Assembly (NCBI GenBank): GCA_905478995.1
Contig: CAJQKT010000019.1
Coordinates: 1-50,778 of the forward strand
DNA from: an uncultured Pseudomonadales bacterium
Lineage (GTDB): Bacteria > Pseudomonadota > Gammaproteobacteria > Pseudomonadales > UBA7434
Length of the DNA stretch: 50,778 bases
Direction of reading: 5' to 3'
Below are positions 15,244-26,800 of the stretch, piece after piece. The notes beneath the pieces are model-generated. The model searched no databases, was not told where the DNA came from, and was given only the letters and a program-made list of their open reading frames with translations. The position numbers were made by a program, and so were the translations under genes. How positions within the stretch are numbered: position 1 is the first letter of the stretch; each line of letters begins with the position of its first letter.

Positions 15244-16620
15244 ATGAAAATTATTCTACAAGCGCTTATTTATTTCAGTAGTACTATAGTAGCACTAGCA
15301 CTAGCAGCACTTGCTCTTGCCTGGTTTATATTGAGCTTGCTGCTGGCTGAAACGCCAGCAATCACAGCTTTCGAATCAACGAGCTTAAATGATATAAAAA
15401 GAATCAAAAGCTTGGCTCTAGATTTTAGCCGGCAATCGGATTTATCTAAAAACAAAACCTTACTTTTGAGCGAGCGGGATATTAATTTGGGTATCGGGCA
15501 CTTCGCCCCTCTTCAGGTAGATATACCTGCAAATAGCTTCCTGAAAGTTGAGCTTGCAGAAAGCCGCGAAGCCAAAATTTTTGCAACACTGCCAGCATCA
15601 ACCATTTGGCAAGAGTTTCACAGACAGTATCAGAAAAGCATTCCCACATTACTATCACCAGCGGCGCGGTGGCTCAGCCACCATATTGAAAAAAAATGGA
15701 TCAATTTGCGCTGGCATTTAATTATAGAGCCTAACGACGATCCGAAAAAATGGATTCAAACGAATACATTGGCGCTCGGAGATATTGACCTCAATAGCAC
15801 CCTTAGCCGAAAACTAGCCGATGCAATTTACCAAAAAGCCATACAGCGACCTGACACTGCACTGGCAAGAGAGAGCTGGAAAAACCTTCGCAATCTCAAG
15901 ATATTCAATCACCAGCTTATGGTTGAATTTGTTTTGCCCACTCAGGGCGCGTCGGTTCTCAATAGCTATCAGTCGCTAATGCTTTCAGCAAACGAGCAGC
16001 AACTCATTGAAATTTACTATCAGAAAATTCAAACGCTGCCTTCACGCGGGCCGCTAGTCAACGTCATGGCCGAACTTTTTAAACTCGCCAAGCAACGGAG
16101 CAATGAAACGCTTGATCCAATTGCCGAAAATCGCGGTGCGCTATTGGCTTTATCCAAAAAATATGGCGGCGACCAGCTAATCAATATATTGCAATCTCGA
16201 TCAGGCAACGCCCTCACTTCGGCCCCAAAGCCCTATACCATTTTTGCGCGGCAAGATTTAGCACAGCACCTGGTGCTTTCGGCAGGCCTTTCTCTCGTAG
16301 CCAATCAAAACCTTGCTGAATTAATCGGTATTGATAAGGAGCTCAGCGATTTAATGGGAGGTCGAGCCATTAGTGCATGGGACTTGATGGCTGATAAAGC
16401 AGGTGTGCGACTAGCCGAGAATGCCACCGCATCGGTACAGTCAGCACAAAAAACTCAAAAATGGTTTAGCAAGGCTCGCCGAGATCATCACGTGCTACCC
16501 GACCTAGGTCAAGAATTTAAATATTCCGAAGATCGCTTTAACGCCGAAGACCTCGCCGAGCTTGAACTGATGATTGAGCTGTACATGGAGCAGCATGGCG
16601 CACTACAAAAACAGATGTAA
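15244..16620 (+). CDS. Membrane-anchored protein of unknown function
   Basis: I do not recognise a named family for this 458-residue product. Residues 7-35 are one strongly hydrophobic segment after a short basic start, so it is probably an inner-membrane anchor with the rest in the periplasm. The middle is rich in charged and helical sequence without repeats. Residues 340-392 stand out: H342-LVLSAG, then KE (365-366), D369, GG (372-373), and AWDLMADKAGVRLAE. The order KE-x2-D-x-GG-S-x-DL-x-AD-x-AG resembles the C-terminal motif of YfiM/DUF2279-like proteins, which is my inference only. No cysteine lipobox is visible. It may be co-transcribed with modABC, but the 92-bp gap leaves this open. 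Confidence 0.65.
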   Translation: MKIILQALIYFSSTIVALALAALALAWFILSLLLAETPAITAFESTSLNDIKRIKSLALDFSRQSDLSKNKTLLLSERDINLGIGHFAPLQVDIPANSFLKVELAESREAKIFATLPASTIWQEFHRQYQKSIPTLLSPAARWLSHHIEKKWINLRWHLIIEPNDDPKKWIQTNTLALGDIDLNSTLSRKLADAIYQKAIQRPDTALARESWKNLRNLKIFNHQLMVEFVLPTQGASVLNSYQSLMLSANEQQLIEIYYQKIQTLPSRGPLVNVMAELFKLAKQRSNETLDPIAENRGALLALSKKYGGDQLINILQSRSGNALTSAPKPYTIFARQDLAQHLVLSAGLSLVANQNLAELIGIDKELSDLMGGRAISAWDLMADKAGVRLAENATASVQSAQKTQKWFSKARRDHHVLPDLGQEFKYSEDRFNAEDLAELELMIELYMEQHGALQKQM

Positions 16621-16777
16621 GCTGTTGTTTTTTTACTACAAAAAGAGCTATGCTTCCATTGAAACGAAGAGCACCCAGGTCTCTAAATAAAATATGGCCT
16701 TTAAAGAGAAAACCCTTCACCGCACTTAGTACATACACCTAAAGAATCTAAATAACAATCTTAACGGCAGAAATTTA

Positions 16778-19294
16778 ATGGCCTCAGTCAGCGAAAAAAA
16801 AATAATCGTTATCAATTCGGCGTCTAACGTTCGCACTCAGATCCATGCGAGTTTAGCAATGAAAGGCTTTAACTGCATTGACGAATCCGCTGATGCGCTC
16901 AGCGCCATCCGTAAACTTAGTCAAGCGCCATATGATTTAATCATCACTGACATCCATTTAACACAACTTGATGCATGGCAACTGATACGACTTGTTCGTT
17001 CAAATATGCTGGAGACCAACCCGCACACAAAAATACTATTACTCTTTTCGACCTATACCAAAAATATTACAGATGCGACGGCAAAAGCGTTAGGCGCAGA
17101 TGGCAGCGCTCACACAGATCAACTGGAACGACTGGGCGAGATTACAGCTAATTTATTATCAAGCCAAGAAGATGCTGCATCAAAACCGAGTATACTCGCC
17201 ATAACGCCAGAAGCTGTCCAAGCAGAGACAATCACGGGGGCCTTAAAATCTCAGTTTACACTAACCCATGTGAAGAACGAAAATGCTGCTCTAGAGATAT
17301 TCTTGCAACAAAACTTTGATCTTATTTTACTTGATGAGAATTTAGTTGACACACCATCTCAGCAACTACTAACACAACTGCTGACAAAAAAACCGCAGCA
17401 ATCTATTTTAATAGTGGGCGCAAACAACAGCGCATCAAACGCAAAAGAGATGATCCTAGCTGGCGCTATCGATTATCTTAACGCGTCCATCCAGCCTGAA
17501 CTGCTTATACAGCGCTGTAATGCTGCACTGCGTAGAGAGTACTTTTTTATTAGTCAGAAGCAATTTCAAGAAAAAGAAGTTGCGCTGACTGCTGCAAAAA
17601 ATCGTGCTTTGATTACACTCAATTCAATTACTGATGGTGTGATAACAACTGATAAAAATTGCATCGTCGATTATATCAACCCTGTGGCACTTAAAATTTT
17701 AGAGTGCACGCAAGAAGAGATACTTGGAAAGCCGCTTAACCAATACTACCGAACGTATCATTCCACTTCATACATTCCCACCGTTGATCTTACAAAGAAA
17801 GCAATCATAACAAATGAAATACAGCGGTCTGCGTCCATAACGAGCTTGAAGAATCGCGGAAAAATTGCTCATTCCATAGAGCAACAGGCAGCGCCTATAA
17901 TTGGAGAAAATGGCGAAAACATTGGTGCGGTGTTGGTCTTCCGTGACTGTACCGAAGTAGAGACCATTGAAAAACGTCTTTCTTTTCATGCGAGCCATGA
18001 CCTACAAACAGGCTTGAGCAACCGTGATACCTTTGAGCATGAGGTTCGTCTTGCAATAGACGATTCAAAAAGCCATGGAACAGAACACTGCCTATGTCAC
18101 ATTTCATTAGCACAATTCGATATAGTCGCCGAGAGCTATGGTCATAAAATTGGCGACCAACTTTTACGGCAAGTCGCTACCATATTGCAGCAAAAAGTGC
18201 GCGCGCCCAGCGATGTTATCGCCAGAATTGAAGGCTATGAATTTGGGATTCTGCTGCGCCATTGCACAGTTGAGGCAGCAGAACGAATTTGCGGACTAAT
18301 ATTAGCCAACTTCACTAGCACTGAATTTAAGTACGATGATAAGTCGTTTGAAATTAGCGCCGGTGTCGGTATTGTTGCAGTTAACGGCGAAGCAGTTGAA
18401 ATCAGCAACCTACTTTCAGCGGCCATGGCGGCCAGCAACACAGCTAAAGAGCGCGGGAAAAACAAAACTGCGATTTTTAGCGGTGACGACACAGAGATTG
18501 TAGAAAAGCATTCGGCAATTTTATATGCGAACCAATTAATGGAAGCAATAGATGCTGATCGAATTATGCTTTTTCAACAAAGAATAGCTAGCGGGGACTC
18601 AGACCAAAAAGACTCCTATGAAATATTATCGCGCATCAAAAAAGAAGATGGTGAAATTGCTTTGCCAACGGTCTACCTCAATGCAGCGGAGCGTTATGCC
18701 CTTACGCCCAGGCTCGATAAGTGGGTAATTCAAAAGACATTAAGCTGGTTAGAAGAACACCCAGCCTCAATGGAAAAGCTTGAGTACATGTCGATTAACA
18801 TTTCGGGGTTGTCTATTTGCGACGACACATTTACTGACTTTATTGAGCACAGCTTCCAGAATTCTGACATCCCACCGAATAAAGTTTGCTTTGAGATAAC
18901 AGAGACAGCCGCTGTATCGAACTTCCTCAGAGCTAGTGACTTCATTACAGCCATTCGCGACTTAGGTTGTAGGTTTGCCCTTGATGACTTTGGCGCTGGC
19001 ATGTCGTCGTTTGCCTACTTAAAGAAACTACCCATTGATATATTAAAAATTGACGGCTTGTTCATCCGCGACATCTTGAGCGACCCCATCGATTTTGAAA
19101 TGGTGAAGTCAATTAACGATATAGGCCACGCCATGGGTCTAAAAACAGTGGCCGAATATGTGGAAAACGAGGAAATCCTTGCCGCTCTAAAAAGCCTTGG
19201 TGTTGACGCTTTTCAAGGTTATGGGGTTGCGAAACCGGCGCCTATTAGCCAACTCGAGATAGATTCCAATAGCAACTCGGCCAGCAAGGAATAA
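16778..19294 (+). CDS. REC-REC-PAS-GGDEF-EAL cyclic-di-GMP signalling protein
   Basis: The 838-residue cytoplasmic protein has, in order, a receiver-like domain (1-125, D58 in TDIHLT), a second one (137-252, D186 in LLDENL), a linker helix, a PAS domain (275-395), a GGDEF domain (400-570) and an EAL domain (580-825). The GGDEF site is degenerate: EGYEF at 485-489 replaces GG[D/E]EF, so cyclase activity is unlikely. The EAL site looks intact: E615-I-L617, N674, E706/E709, D736-D737 in DDFG, K757 and E793, with QGYG at 813. It is thus more likely a cyclic-di-GMP phosphodiesterase. Both receiver domains lack the paired acidic residues that normally bind Mg2+ (VINSAS, ITPEAV). No kinase gene lies nearby. 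Confidence 0.92.
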   Translation: MASVSEKKIIVINSASNVRTQIHASLAMKGFNCIDESADALSAIRKLSQAPYDLIITDIHLTQLDAWQLIRLVRSNMLETNPHTKILLLFSTYTKNITDATAKALGADGSAHTDQLERLGEITANLLSSQEDAASKPSILAITPEAVQAETITGALKSQFTLTHVKNENAALEIFLQQNFDLILLDENLVDTPSQQLLTQLLTKKPQQSILIVGANNSASNAKEMILAGAIDYLNASIQPELLIQRCNAALRREYFFISQKQFQEKEVALTAAKNRALITLNSITDGVITTDKNCIVDYINPVALKILECTQEEILGKPLNQYYRTYHSTSYIPTVDLTKKAIITNEIQRSASITSLKNRGKIAHSIEQQAAPIIGENGENIGAVLVFRDCTEVETIEKRLSFHASHDLQTGLSNRDTFEHEVRLAIDDSKSHGTEHCLCHISLAQFDIVAESYGHKIGDQLLRQVATILQQKVRAPSDVIARIEGYEFGILLRHCTVEAAERICGLILANFTSTEFKYDDKSFEISAGVGIVAVNGEAVEISNLLSAAMAASNTAKERGKNKTAIFSGDDTEIVEKHSAILYANQLMEAIDADRIMLFQQRIASGDSDQKDSYEILSRIKKEDGEIALPTVYLNAAERYALTPRLDKWVIQKTLSWLEEHPASMEKLEYMSINISGLSICDDTFTDFIEHSFQNSDIPPNKVCFEITETAAVSNFLRASDFITAIRDLGCRFALDDFGAGMSSFAYLKKLPIDILKIDGLFIRDILSDPIDFEMVKSINDIGHAMGLKTVAEYVENEEILAALKSLGVDAFQGYGVAKPAPISQLEIDSNSNSASKE

Positions 19295-19417
19295 CACTTT
19301 AATCATTGATTTATAAATGCCGCTCCGTAACGCTTTTTCTTAGCAGAATTATTTTATAGCAACCAGTAAGCTTACTCACCAAAACGACACTCTCAAAATG
19401 CTTAAGACACTTCCCGG

Positions 19418-20104
19418 ATGAATAGTAACACCTACGACCAGACGCCCTCTCGTATTATAGCTAGCGCACAGGAAGGCGTGCATGAGCGGCTAGAGTCTAC
19501 TGTCACCAAACATCTTGCAACTAATTTTGGAAAGCCGATTTCGAAATTTAATACAGATAACTATGACAGTGCGATGCGGCAGATCAACCGTGAAAAAATT
19601 ATCTTTGATTCAGGCTGCGGCAATGGAAGAAGCACCTTCCAGTTGGCGAGAAACAATCCGGACGCTTTTGTAATTGGTATCGATAAATCTGCAGCTAGGC
19701 TTAGCAAGAGCAGGAACAATAAGGGTGAGCAAGACCCCTCCGAAATTGACAACTACTGCCTTGTTCGAGCGGATTTAATTGACTTCCTAAGACTCGCGAG
19801 CAACGACGGAATCGCATTGCACAAACATTACTTCCTTTATCCCAATCCCTGGCCAAAAAGCCAGCACCTCCAGCGACGGTGGCACGGATCTCCGGTCTTT
19901 AAAGATATTATTCAACTTGGCGGTGTTTTTGAGGTAAGATCCAATTGGAAAATATATGCCGAAGAATTCAAGGTGTCGCTGGGAATCGCTGGCATTACAA
20001 GTATGGTTAGTGAGATGAACCATGATAATCATCACTATATCTCAGACTTCGAGGCTAAGTATCATCGCAGCGGGCAGGCACTATGGCAGCTGCTTTCTAC
20101 TTAA
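19418..20104 (+). CDS. TrmB-like SAM-dependent methyltransferase, divergent
   Basis: The 228-residue protein has the TrmB fold: a SAM loop FDSGCGNGRST (63-73), an acidic end of strand 2 (GIDKS), RADLIDFL, and the block YPNPWPKSQHLQRRW (141-155). TrmB makes N7-methylguanosine at tRNA position 46. Several usual TrmB positions differ here. The Asp of PDPWxK is Asn (N143), the TDWExY motif near the C-terminus reads SNWKIY (S175 to Y180), and the EIGFG SAM loop is DSGCG. It may be a paralogue with another substrate or a less active tRNA enzyme. It may share a transcript with cysE, which starts 155 bp after its stop; no terminator lies between. Confidence 0.75.
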   Translation: MNSNTYDQTPSRIIASAQEGVHERLESTVTKHLATNFGKPISKFNTDNYDSAMRQINREKIIFDSGCGNGRSTFQLARNNPDAFVIGIDKSAARLSKSRNNKGEQDPSEIDNYCLVRADLIDFLRLASNDGIALHKHYFLYPNPWPKSQHLQRRWHGSPVFKDIIQLGGVFEVRSNWKIYAEEFKVSLGIAGITSMVSEMNHDNHHYISDFEAKYHRSGQALWQLLST

Positions 20105-20258
20105 AGCATTATTTAAAAACTTGAAAGGCGGGCAAAAAAAATCGCGCACTAAGCGTAGATTATTGCCTCAGCAAGGCGCAGATAGAAAGCTTACCGACAC
20201 AAGTAAGGATCAGCGCCGTCCGACCATTAAGGTTAACTCAGCCGAGAAACTCTGGTAC

Positions 20259-21083
20259 ATGACCAATTCAAAGCCCCAGCATAGTAATAAAGTAGACCCA
20301 GCGAGCGAAACCATCGTTGCTGAAATATGGACCTGCATCCAACGTGAAGCGCAGCGTGAGGCGGCGAGCGAACCGATATTAGCCAGCCATTTGCATGCGA
20401 CCGTGCTGAGCCACGTCAACCTAGCTGACGCGCTTGCCTACCACCTTTCAAACCTGTTAGGCTCGGCAACCGCTTCAGCGCTTTCGCTAATGGATGTGAT
20501 TAGCGATGCCTACGCCGCACAGCCTGATTTGGTACTGGACGCCGCTGTCGATGTAGCCGCCATTCGGGATAGAGATTCAGCGTGCTCTGAATGCGGCACG
20601 CCTTTTTTATATTACAAAGGATTTCATGCCCTACAAACTCATCGCATAGGCCATTATCTTTGGGGCAACGGCCGACAAGAGCTCGCATTATTTTTGCAAA
20701 GTAGAATGTCATCATGCTTTTCTGTGGATATTCATCCAGCAGCAAAAATTGGCCGAGGCCTGATGCTCGACCATGCAAATGGAATTGTAATTGGTGAGAC
20801 TTGCGAAATAGGCGATAACGTTTCAATCATGCAATCAGTAACATTAGGCGGTACCGGTAAAATGTCTGGAGACCGTCACCCTAAAGTAGCTTCGGGGGTT
20901 TTGATTGGGGCTGGCAGTAAAGTTTTAGGTAACATTAATATTGGAGAAGGATCACAGATTAGCGCCGGCAGCGTTGTTTTGAAAGATGTACCTGAGCATA
21001 CGACAGTAGCAGGGGTTCCGGCACAAGTTGTTGGCAGACCTGAGGAAAGCATGCCTTCATTTTCAATGGATCATCGTCTTTAG
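20259..21083 (+). CDS. cysE: Serine O-acetyltransferase CysE
   Basis: CysE makes O-acetylserine from serine and acetyl-CoA, the first step of cysteine synthesis. From the ATG at 20259 the product has 274 residues, like E. coli CysE (273). The N-terminal helical domain is followed by YKGFHALQTHRIGHYLW and a left-handed beta-helix of hexapeptide repeats with DIHPAAKIGRG, LDHANGIVIGE and the GGTGK loop. The C-terminal tail after VVGRPE resembles the regulatory end that binds cysteine or CysK. The frame stays open 79 codons further upstream and overlaps the TrmB-like gene, but those residues do not look like CysE. Only 13 bp separate its stop from the convergent hemE stop. Confidence 0.94.
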   Translation: MTNSKPQHSNKVDPASETIVAEIWTCIQREAQREAASEPILASHLHATVLSHVNLADALAYHLSNLLGSATASALSLMDVISDAYAAQPDLVLDAAVDVAAIRDRDSACSECGTPFLYYKGFHALQTHRIGHYLWGNGRQELALFLQSRMSSCFSVDIHPAAKIGRGLMLDHANGIVIGETCEIGDNVSIMQSVTLGGTGKMSGDRHPKVASGVLIGAGSKVLGNINIGEGSQISAGSVVLKDVPEHTTVAGVPAQVVGRPEESMPSFSMDHRL

Positions 21084-21096
21084 CAATACGAGCGCT

Positions 21097-22173
21097 TTAA
21101 CTGTGATAGGCAGGCGAATGATTCTTTACCGCCTCGACGAATACGGCAACATTTTCTGGGTCAATGTCCGGAGTAATGCCGTGGCCAAGATTAAAGACAT
21201 GCCCACTAGCCGCAGAGTGCCTACCAAAGCTCGCCAGTACTTTTTTGACTTCGGCTTCTATCGCATCAGGCGTTGATCGCAAGACAGCTGGATCCATATT
21301 GCCCTGCAAAGAAACTCCGTCAGTCACTCGTGCGCGCGCGCGGCCTATGTCAATTGGCCAATCTAGACCAATTGCATCGCAGCCTGTATCTTGTATATCT
21401 TCCAACCAACCGCCGCCGCCTTTAGTAAATAAAATAATGGGCACTCTTTCCGCTTCAGTCAAATTTGAGTTAATGCCAGTAACGACCAAACGCATATAGC
21501 GCAACGAAAACTCTCGATAAGCCGAATCGCTCAGAATCCCTCCCCATGTGTCAAAAATTTGCAGCACTTGAGCACCTGCTTTGATTTGTGCCAGCAGATA
21601 ATGGGTCACCGCATCGGCAAGGGTCTGTAAAAGCACATGTAACAAGGCAGGGTCTTCATAAAGCAGAGCTTTAATTTTTTTGAACTCTCGCGTCGACTGC
21701 CCTTCCACCATATAAGTTGCTAAGGTCCATGGGCTACCTGAAAAACCTATAAGAGGCACTTTACCGTTTAACTCATGTCGAATAAGCGCCACTGCATTTG
21801 GAACATAAGCCAACTCATTCATAACGTCTGAAGATAGGTTATGAATTGAGGCAGCCGTTGTCAGCGGGTGTTTAAATTTAGGTCCCTCGCCTTCAACAAA
21901 ATATAACTCAAGGCCCATTGCATCCGGTATGGTCAGAATATCGGAAAATAGAATCGCCGCATCGAAATCATAACGCGCTAGTGGCTGCATCGTGACCTCG
22001 CATGCCAGCTCAGGCGTTTGACAGAGCGTCATAAAATCACCGGCTTTAGCTCGAGTTGCTCGATACTCAGGTAAGTATCGCCCTGCTTGCCGCATCATCC
22101 AGACGGGAGTTCGGTCTACCGGCTCGCGCCATAATGACTTTATTAAGCGATCATTTTTTAACACAGGAAACAT
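21097..22173 (-). CDS. hemE: Uroporphyrinogen decarboxylase HemE
   Basis: HemE removes four carboxyl groups from uroporphyrinogen III to give coproporphyrinogen III in haem synthesis. The 358-residue product has the N-terminal signature [18 protein letters not shown], the second signature [13 protein letters not shown], and an IFDTWGG segment, at the usual length. The ATG at 22173 has GAG 6 bases upstream. It is the last gene of the minus-strand block that starts with pilM, and about 200 bp separate it from gltD, as in pseudomonads. Confidence 0.97.
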   Translation of the reverse strand: MFPVLKNDRLIKSLWREPVDRTPVWMMRQAGRYLPEYRATRAKAGDFMTLCQTPELACEVTMQPLARYDFDAAILFSDILTIPDAMGLELYFVEGEGPKFKHPLTTAASIHNLSSDVMNELAYVPNAVALIRHELNGKVPLIGFSGSPWTLATYMVEGQSTREFKKIKALLYEDPALLHVLLQTLADAVTHYLLAQIKAGAQVLQIFDTWGGILSDSAYREFSLRYMRLVVTGINSNLTEAERVPIILFTKGGGGWLEDIQDTGCDAIGLDWPIDIGRARARVTDGVSLQGNMDPAVLRSTPDAIEAEVKKVLASFGRHSAASGHVFNLGHGITPDIDPENVAVFVEAVKNHSPAYHS

Positions 22174-22371
22174 AAGGATCTCTAATTCGATGGGTCACGG
22201 AGCGCAAAAAATGGGTGCTCTAAGAAAGCGTGTTTTTAAGTGATCGTTTGATGACTAACTTCCAAAGGCAGACGCTTTGAATAAACTCCATGGACATAAA
22301 AAAGTTAGCCACAAGGAGCACTGCATTAACAATTCATTTGAGGCCGGCGATCACACCGCTCCAAGCGAAAT

Positions 22372-23874
<1,503 letters not shown>

Positions 23875-23890
23875 TTAGATCAACTCATAT

Positions 23891-26800
23891 TTAAGCGGCG
23901 CGTGAGCGCACGCTTTCGAGCAAGCCTTCTAGGTCAGCCGCCTTCGGCTTGACTAACCAAAACATGCGCACATAGTCTTCGAAGTTGCTAAGGATGTGAT
24001 GCCCCCACTTACTTCCAGTTGCATCAACAAAATGCTGAATGGTACTGCGCAAGTGACCACGATATGCCTCAACACTCTCTGTATTAATGCGGCAAATTTC
24101 TACCAACTCGTGATTGTAGCGATCAACAAACTGATTTTCTTCGTCTAACACATAAGCTAAGCCGCCGGTCATCCCAGCACCAAAGTTATTGCCGGTTTTT
24201 CCAAGCACAACAACCATACCGCCGGTCATATATTCACAGCAATGGTCACCCGCACCTTCAACGACTGCTTGCGCGCCAGAGTTACGAACCGCAAAGCGCT
24301 CGCCCGCACGACCGGCAGCAAGCAACTTGCCCCCAGTGGCGCCATACAGACAGGTGTTGCCCATAATAGGCGCAAAGCGCGCTTCAAACTGGCTATCTTG
24401 CGGCGGCATTAAAATCAACTCACCACCCGCCATACCCTTACCAACATAATCATTGGCATCGCCATGCAGCGTCATGTTTAAACCACCAGCGTTCCATACA
24501 CCAAAACTTTGGCCTATGTTGCCGGTCAAATTAAGCTGAATGGGGGTATCGACCATACCGGCGTTGCCATATTGCCTGGCAATCTCGCCGGACAATCTAG
24601 CACCAATAGATCTGTCACAATTAGTTACATCAAATTCAAAACTACCACCGCTGCGATTAGCAATAGCGCTTGCGGTTTCAACCACCATTCGCTCTGCCAA
24701 CTTACCTTTATCAAAAGGTGTATTGCTAGGTAGCTGACAGGTACGCGGAGTACTCTCAAGAATTGCGTCGTTAAAAAGCATTCCAGAAAAATCGAGCTTG
24801 CCATGTTTCACGGTTGTGCCCGGTAAGACTTCAAGCAACTCGGTGCGGCCGACTAAATCCTTTAAGTGCTCAACCCCAATCAATGCCATCCATTCGCGTG
24901 TTTCACGTGCCACGAAATGGAAGAAATTCATCGCCATTTCAACTGTGCCAATGTAATGCTCATCACGCAGGCGCTCATTTTGTGTTGCGACACCTGTAGC
25001 GCAATTATTAAGATGACAAATGCGCAAATACTTACAGCCTAACGCCACCATAGGCGCAGTACCAAAACCAAAGCTTTCGGCACCCAAAATTGCTGCTTTA
25101 ATAACGTCAAGTCCCGTCTTCAGTCCGCCGTCAGTCTGAACGCGGACCTTGTCACGCAAACCATTAATACAAAGTGCTTGCTGTGTTTCAGCCAGGCCGA
25201 GCTCCCACGGCGAGCCTGCATGACGGATAGAAGTTAACGGACTAGCTGCTGTGCCTCCGTCATAACCCGAAATGGTAATCAAATCGGCATAGGCTTTGGC
25301 AACGCCGGCTGCCACTGTGCCAACGCCAGGTTCTGATACCAATTTCACCGAAACCAAGGCGCTCGGATTAACCTGCTTAAGATCGAAAATGAGCTGCGCT
25401 AAATCTTCAATTGAATAAATGTCGTGATGTGGCGGCGGCGATATAAGTGTGACCCCAGGCACTGAATATCTTAAACGCGCAATCAGCTTATTAACCTTGC
25501 CACCGGGTAATTGGCCTCCCTCGCCAGGCTTGGCGCCCTGCGCGACCTTAATTTGCAGAACCTCCGCATTAACCAAATAAGCGGGAGTAACGCCAAAGCG
25601 GCCCGATGCAACCTGCTTTATTTTAGAGCTGCGCTCGGTGCCATAGCGAGCGGGATCTTCACCACCCTCACCAGAATTAGATCGCCCGCCCATTCGGTTC
25701 ATCGCCGTGGCGAGCGACTCATGTGCCTCAGGCGACAACGCGCCCAATGACATACCTGCCGAATCAAAACATTTGAGAATGCTTTCGACAGACTCAACCC
25801 TTTCAATAGCTATAGGGTCCTGGCCGGTCTTAACCGCTAATAAATCACGCAGCGTCGCCACTGGACGTTTATTTACGCCGTCGGCATAGCGTTGATATAT
25901 TTCATAATCACCGCTTTGAACTGCTTGCTGCAATACCTGCACAACGTCAGGATTAAAAGCATGGTACTCGCCGCCATGAATAAACTTAAGTAGCCCACCT
26001 TGCTCAATTGGTTTACGCTTCTTCCAAGCGTCCACGGCAAGGCGCTGCATATCATCTTCAAAATCGGTGAATTCAGCGCCAGTGATACGACAAGCCACGC
26101 CAAGAAAACATTTTTCTATCACTTCGGTTGCTACGCCCACCGCCTCAAATAACTGCGCCCCTCGATAAGAGGCAATTGTCGATATACCCATCTTCGAAAG
26201 AATTTTCAAAAGGCCTTTGTTAATGCCTTTGCGATAGTTGATGTAAGCCTGCTCAGGGTCACCCAATAGCTCTCCGGTCTCAACTAAATCATCTAGAGTG
26301 CGGTAAGCCAAGTAAGGAAAGACTGCCGTGGCACCGAAACCGATAAGTGCTGCAAAGTGATGCGGGTCTCTCGCGGTGCCCGTTTGCACAATAATATTGG
26401 CGTCACAGCGCATACCAGTGGCAACCAATCTATGATGCACCGCACCAGTCGCCATCAACGCGTGCATCGGGAATTTGTTTGGCCCTACCTGAGAATCATC
26501 CAAAATCAGAATAACACCACCATCGCTCACTGCATGCTCGGCCTCGTCACACACACGAGTAATTGCAGCCGACAAGCTTTCCTGCTCGGGCGTATAGTTA
26601 AGATCAATAACGTGTGTCTTAAAATCACTGGCTACGGATTGATAAGCATCAAGCGAACCTAAATCGCTTATTGTTAGGAATTTCGCCTGCGAAAGCACCG
26701 GTGAGGCCAAAATAATACGGCGTGCATGTTCAGCGGTTTCTGTGAACACACTCCGCTCAGCACCAATACAGGTCTCTAGAGACATCACGATACTTTCGCG

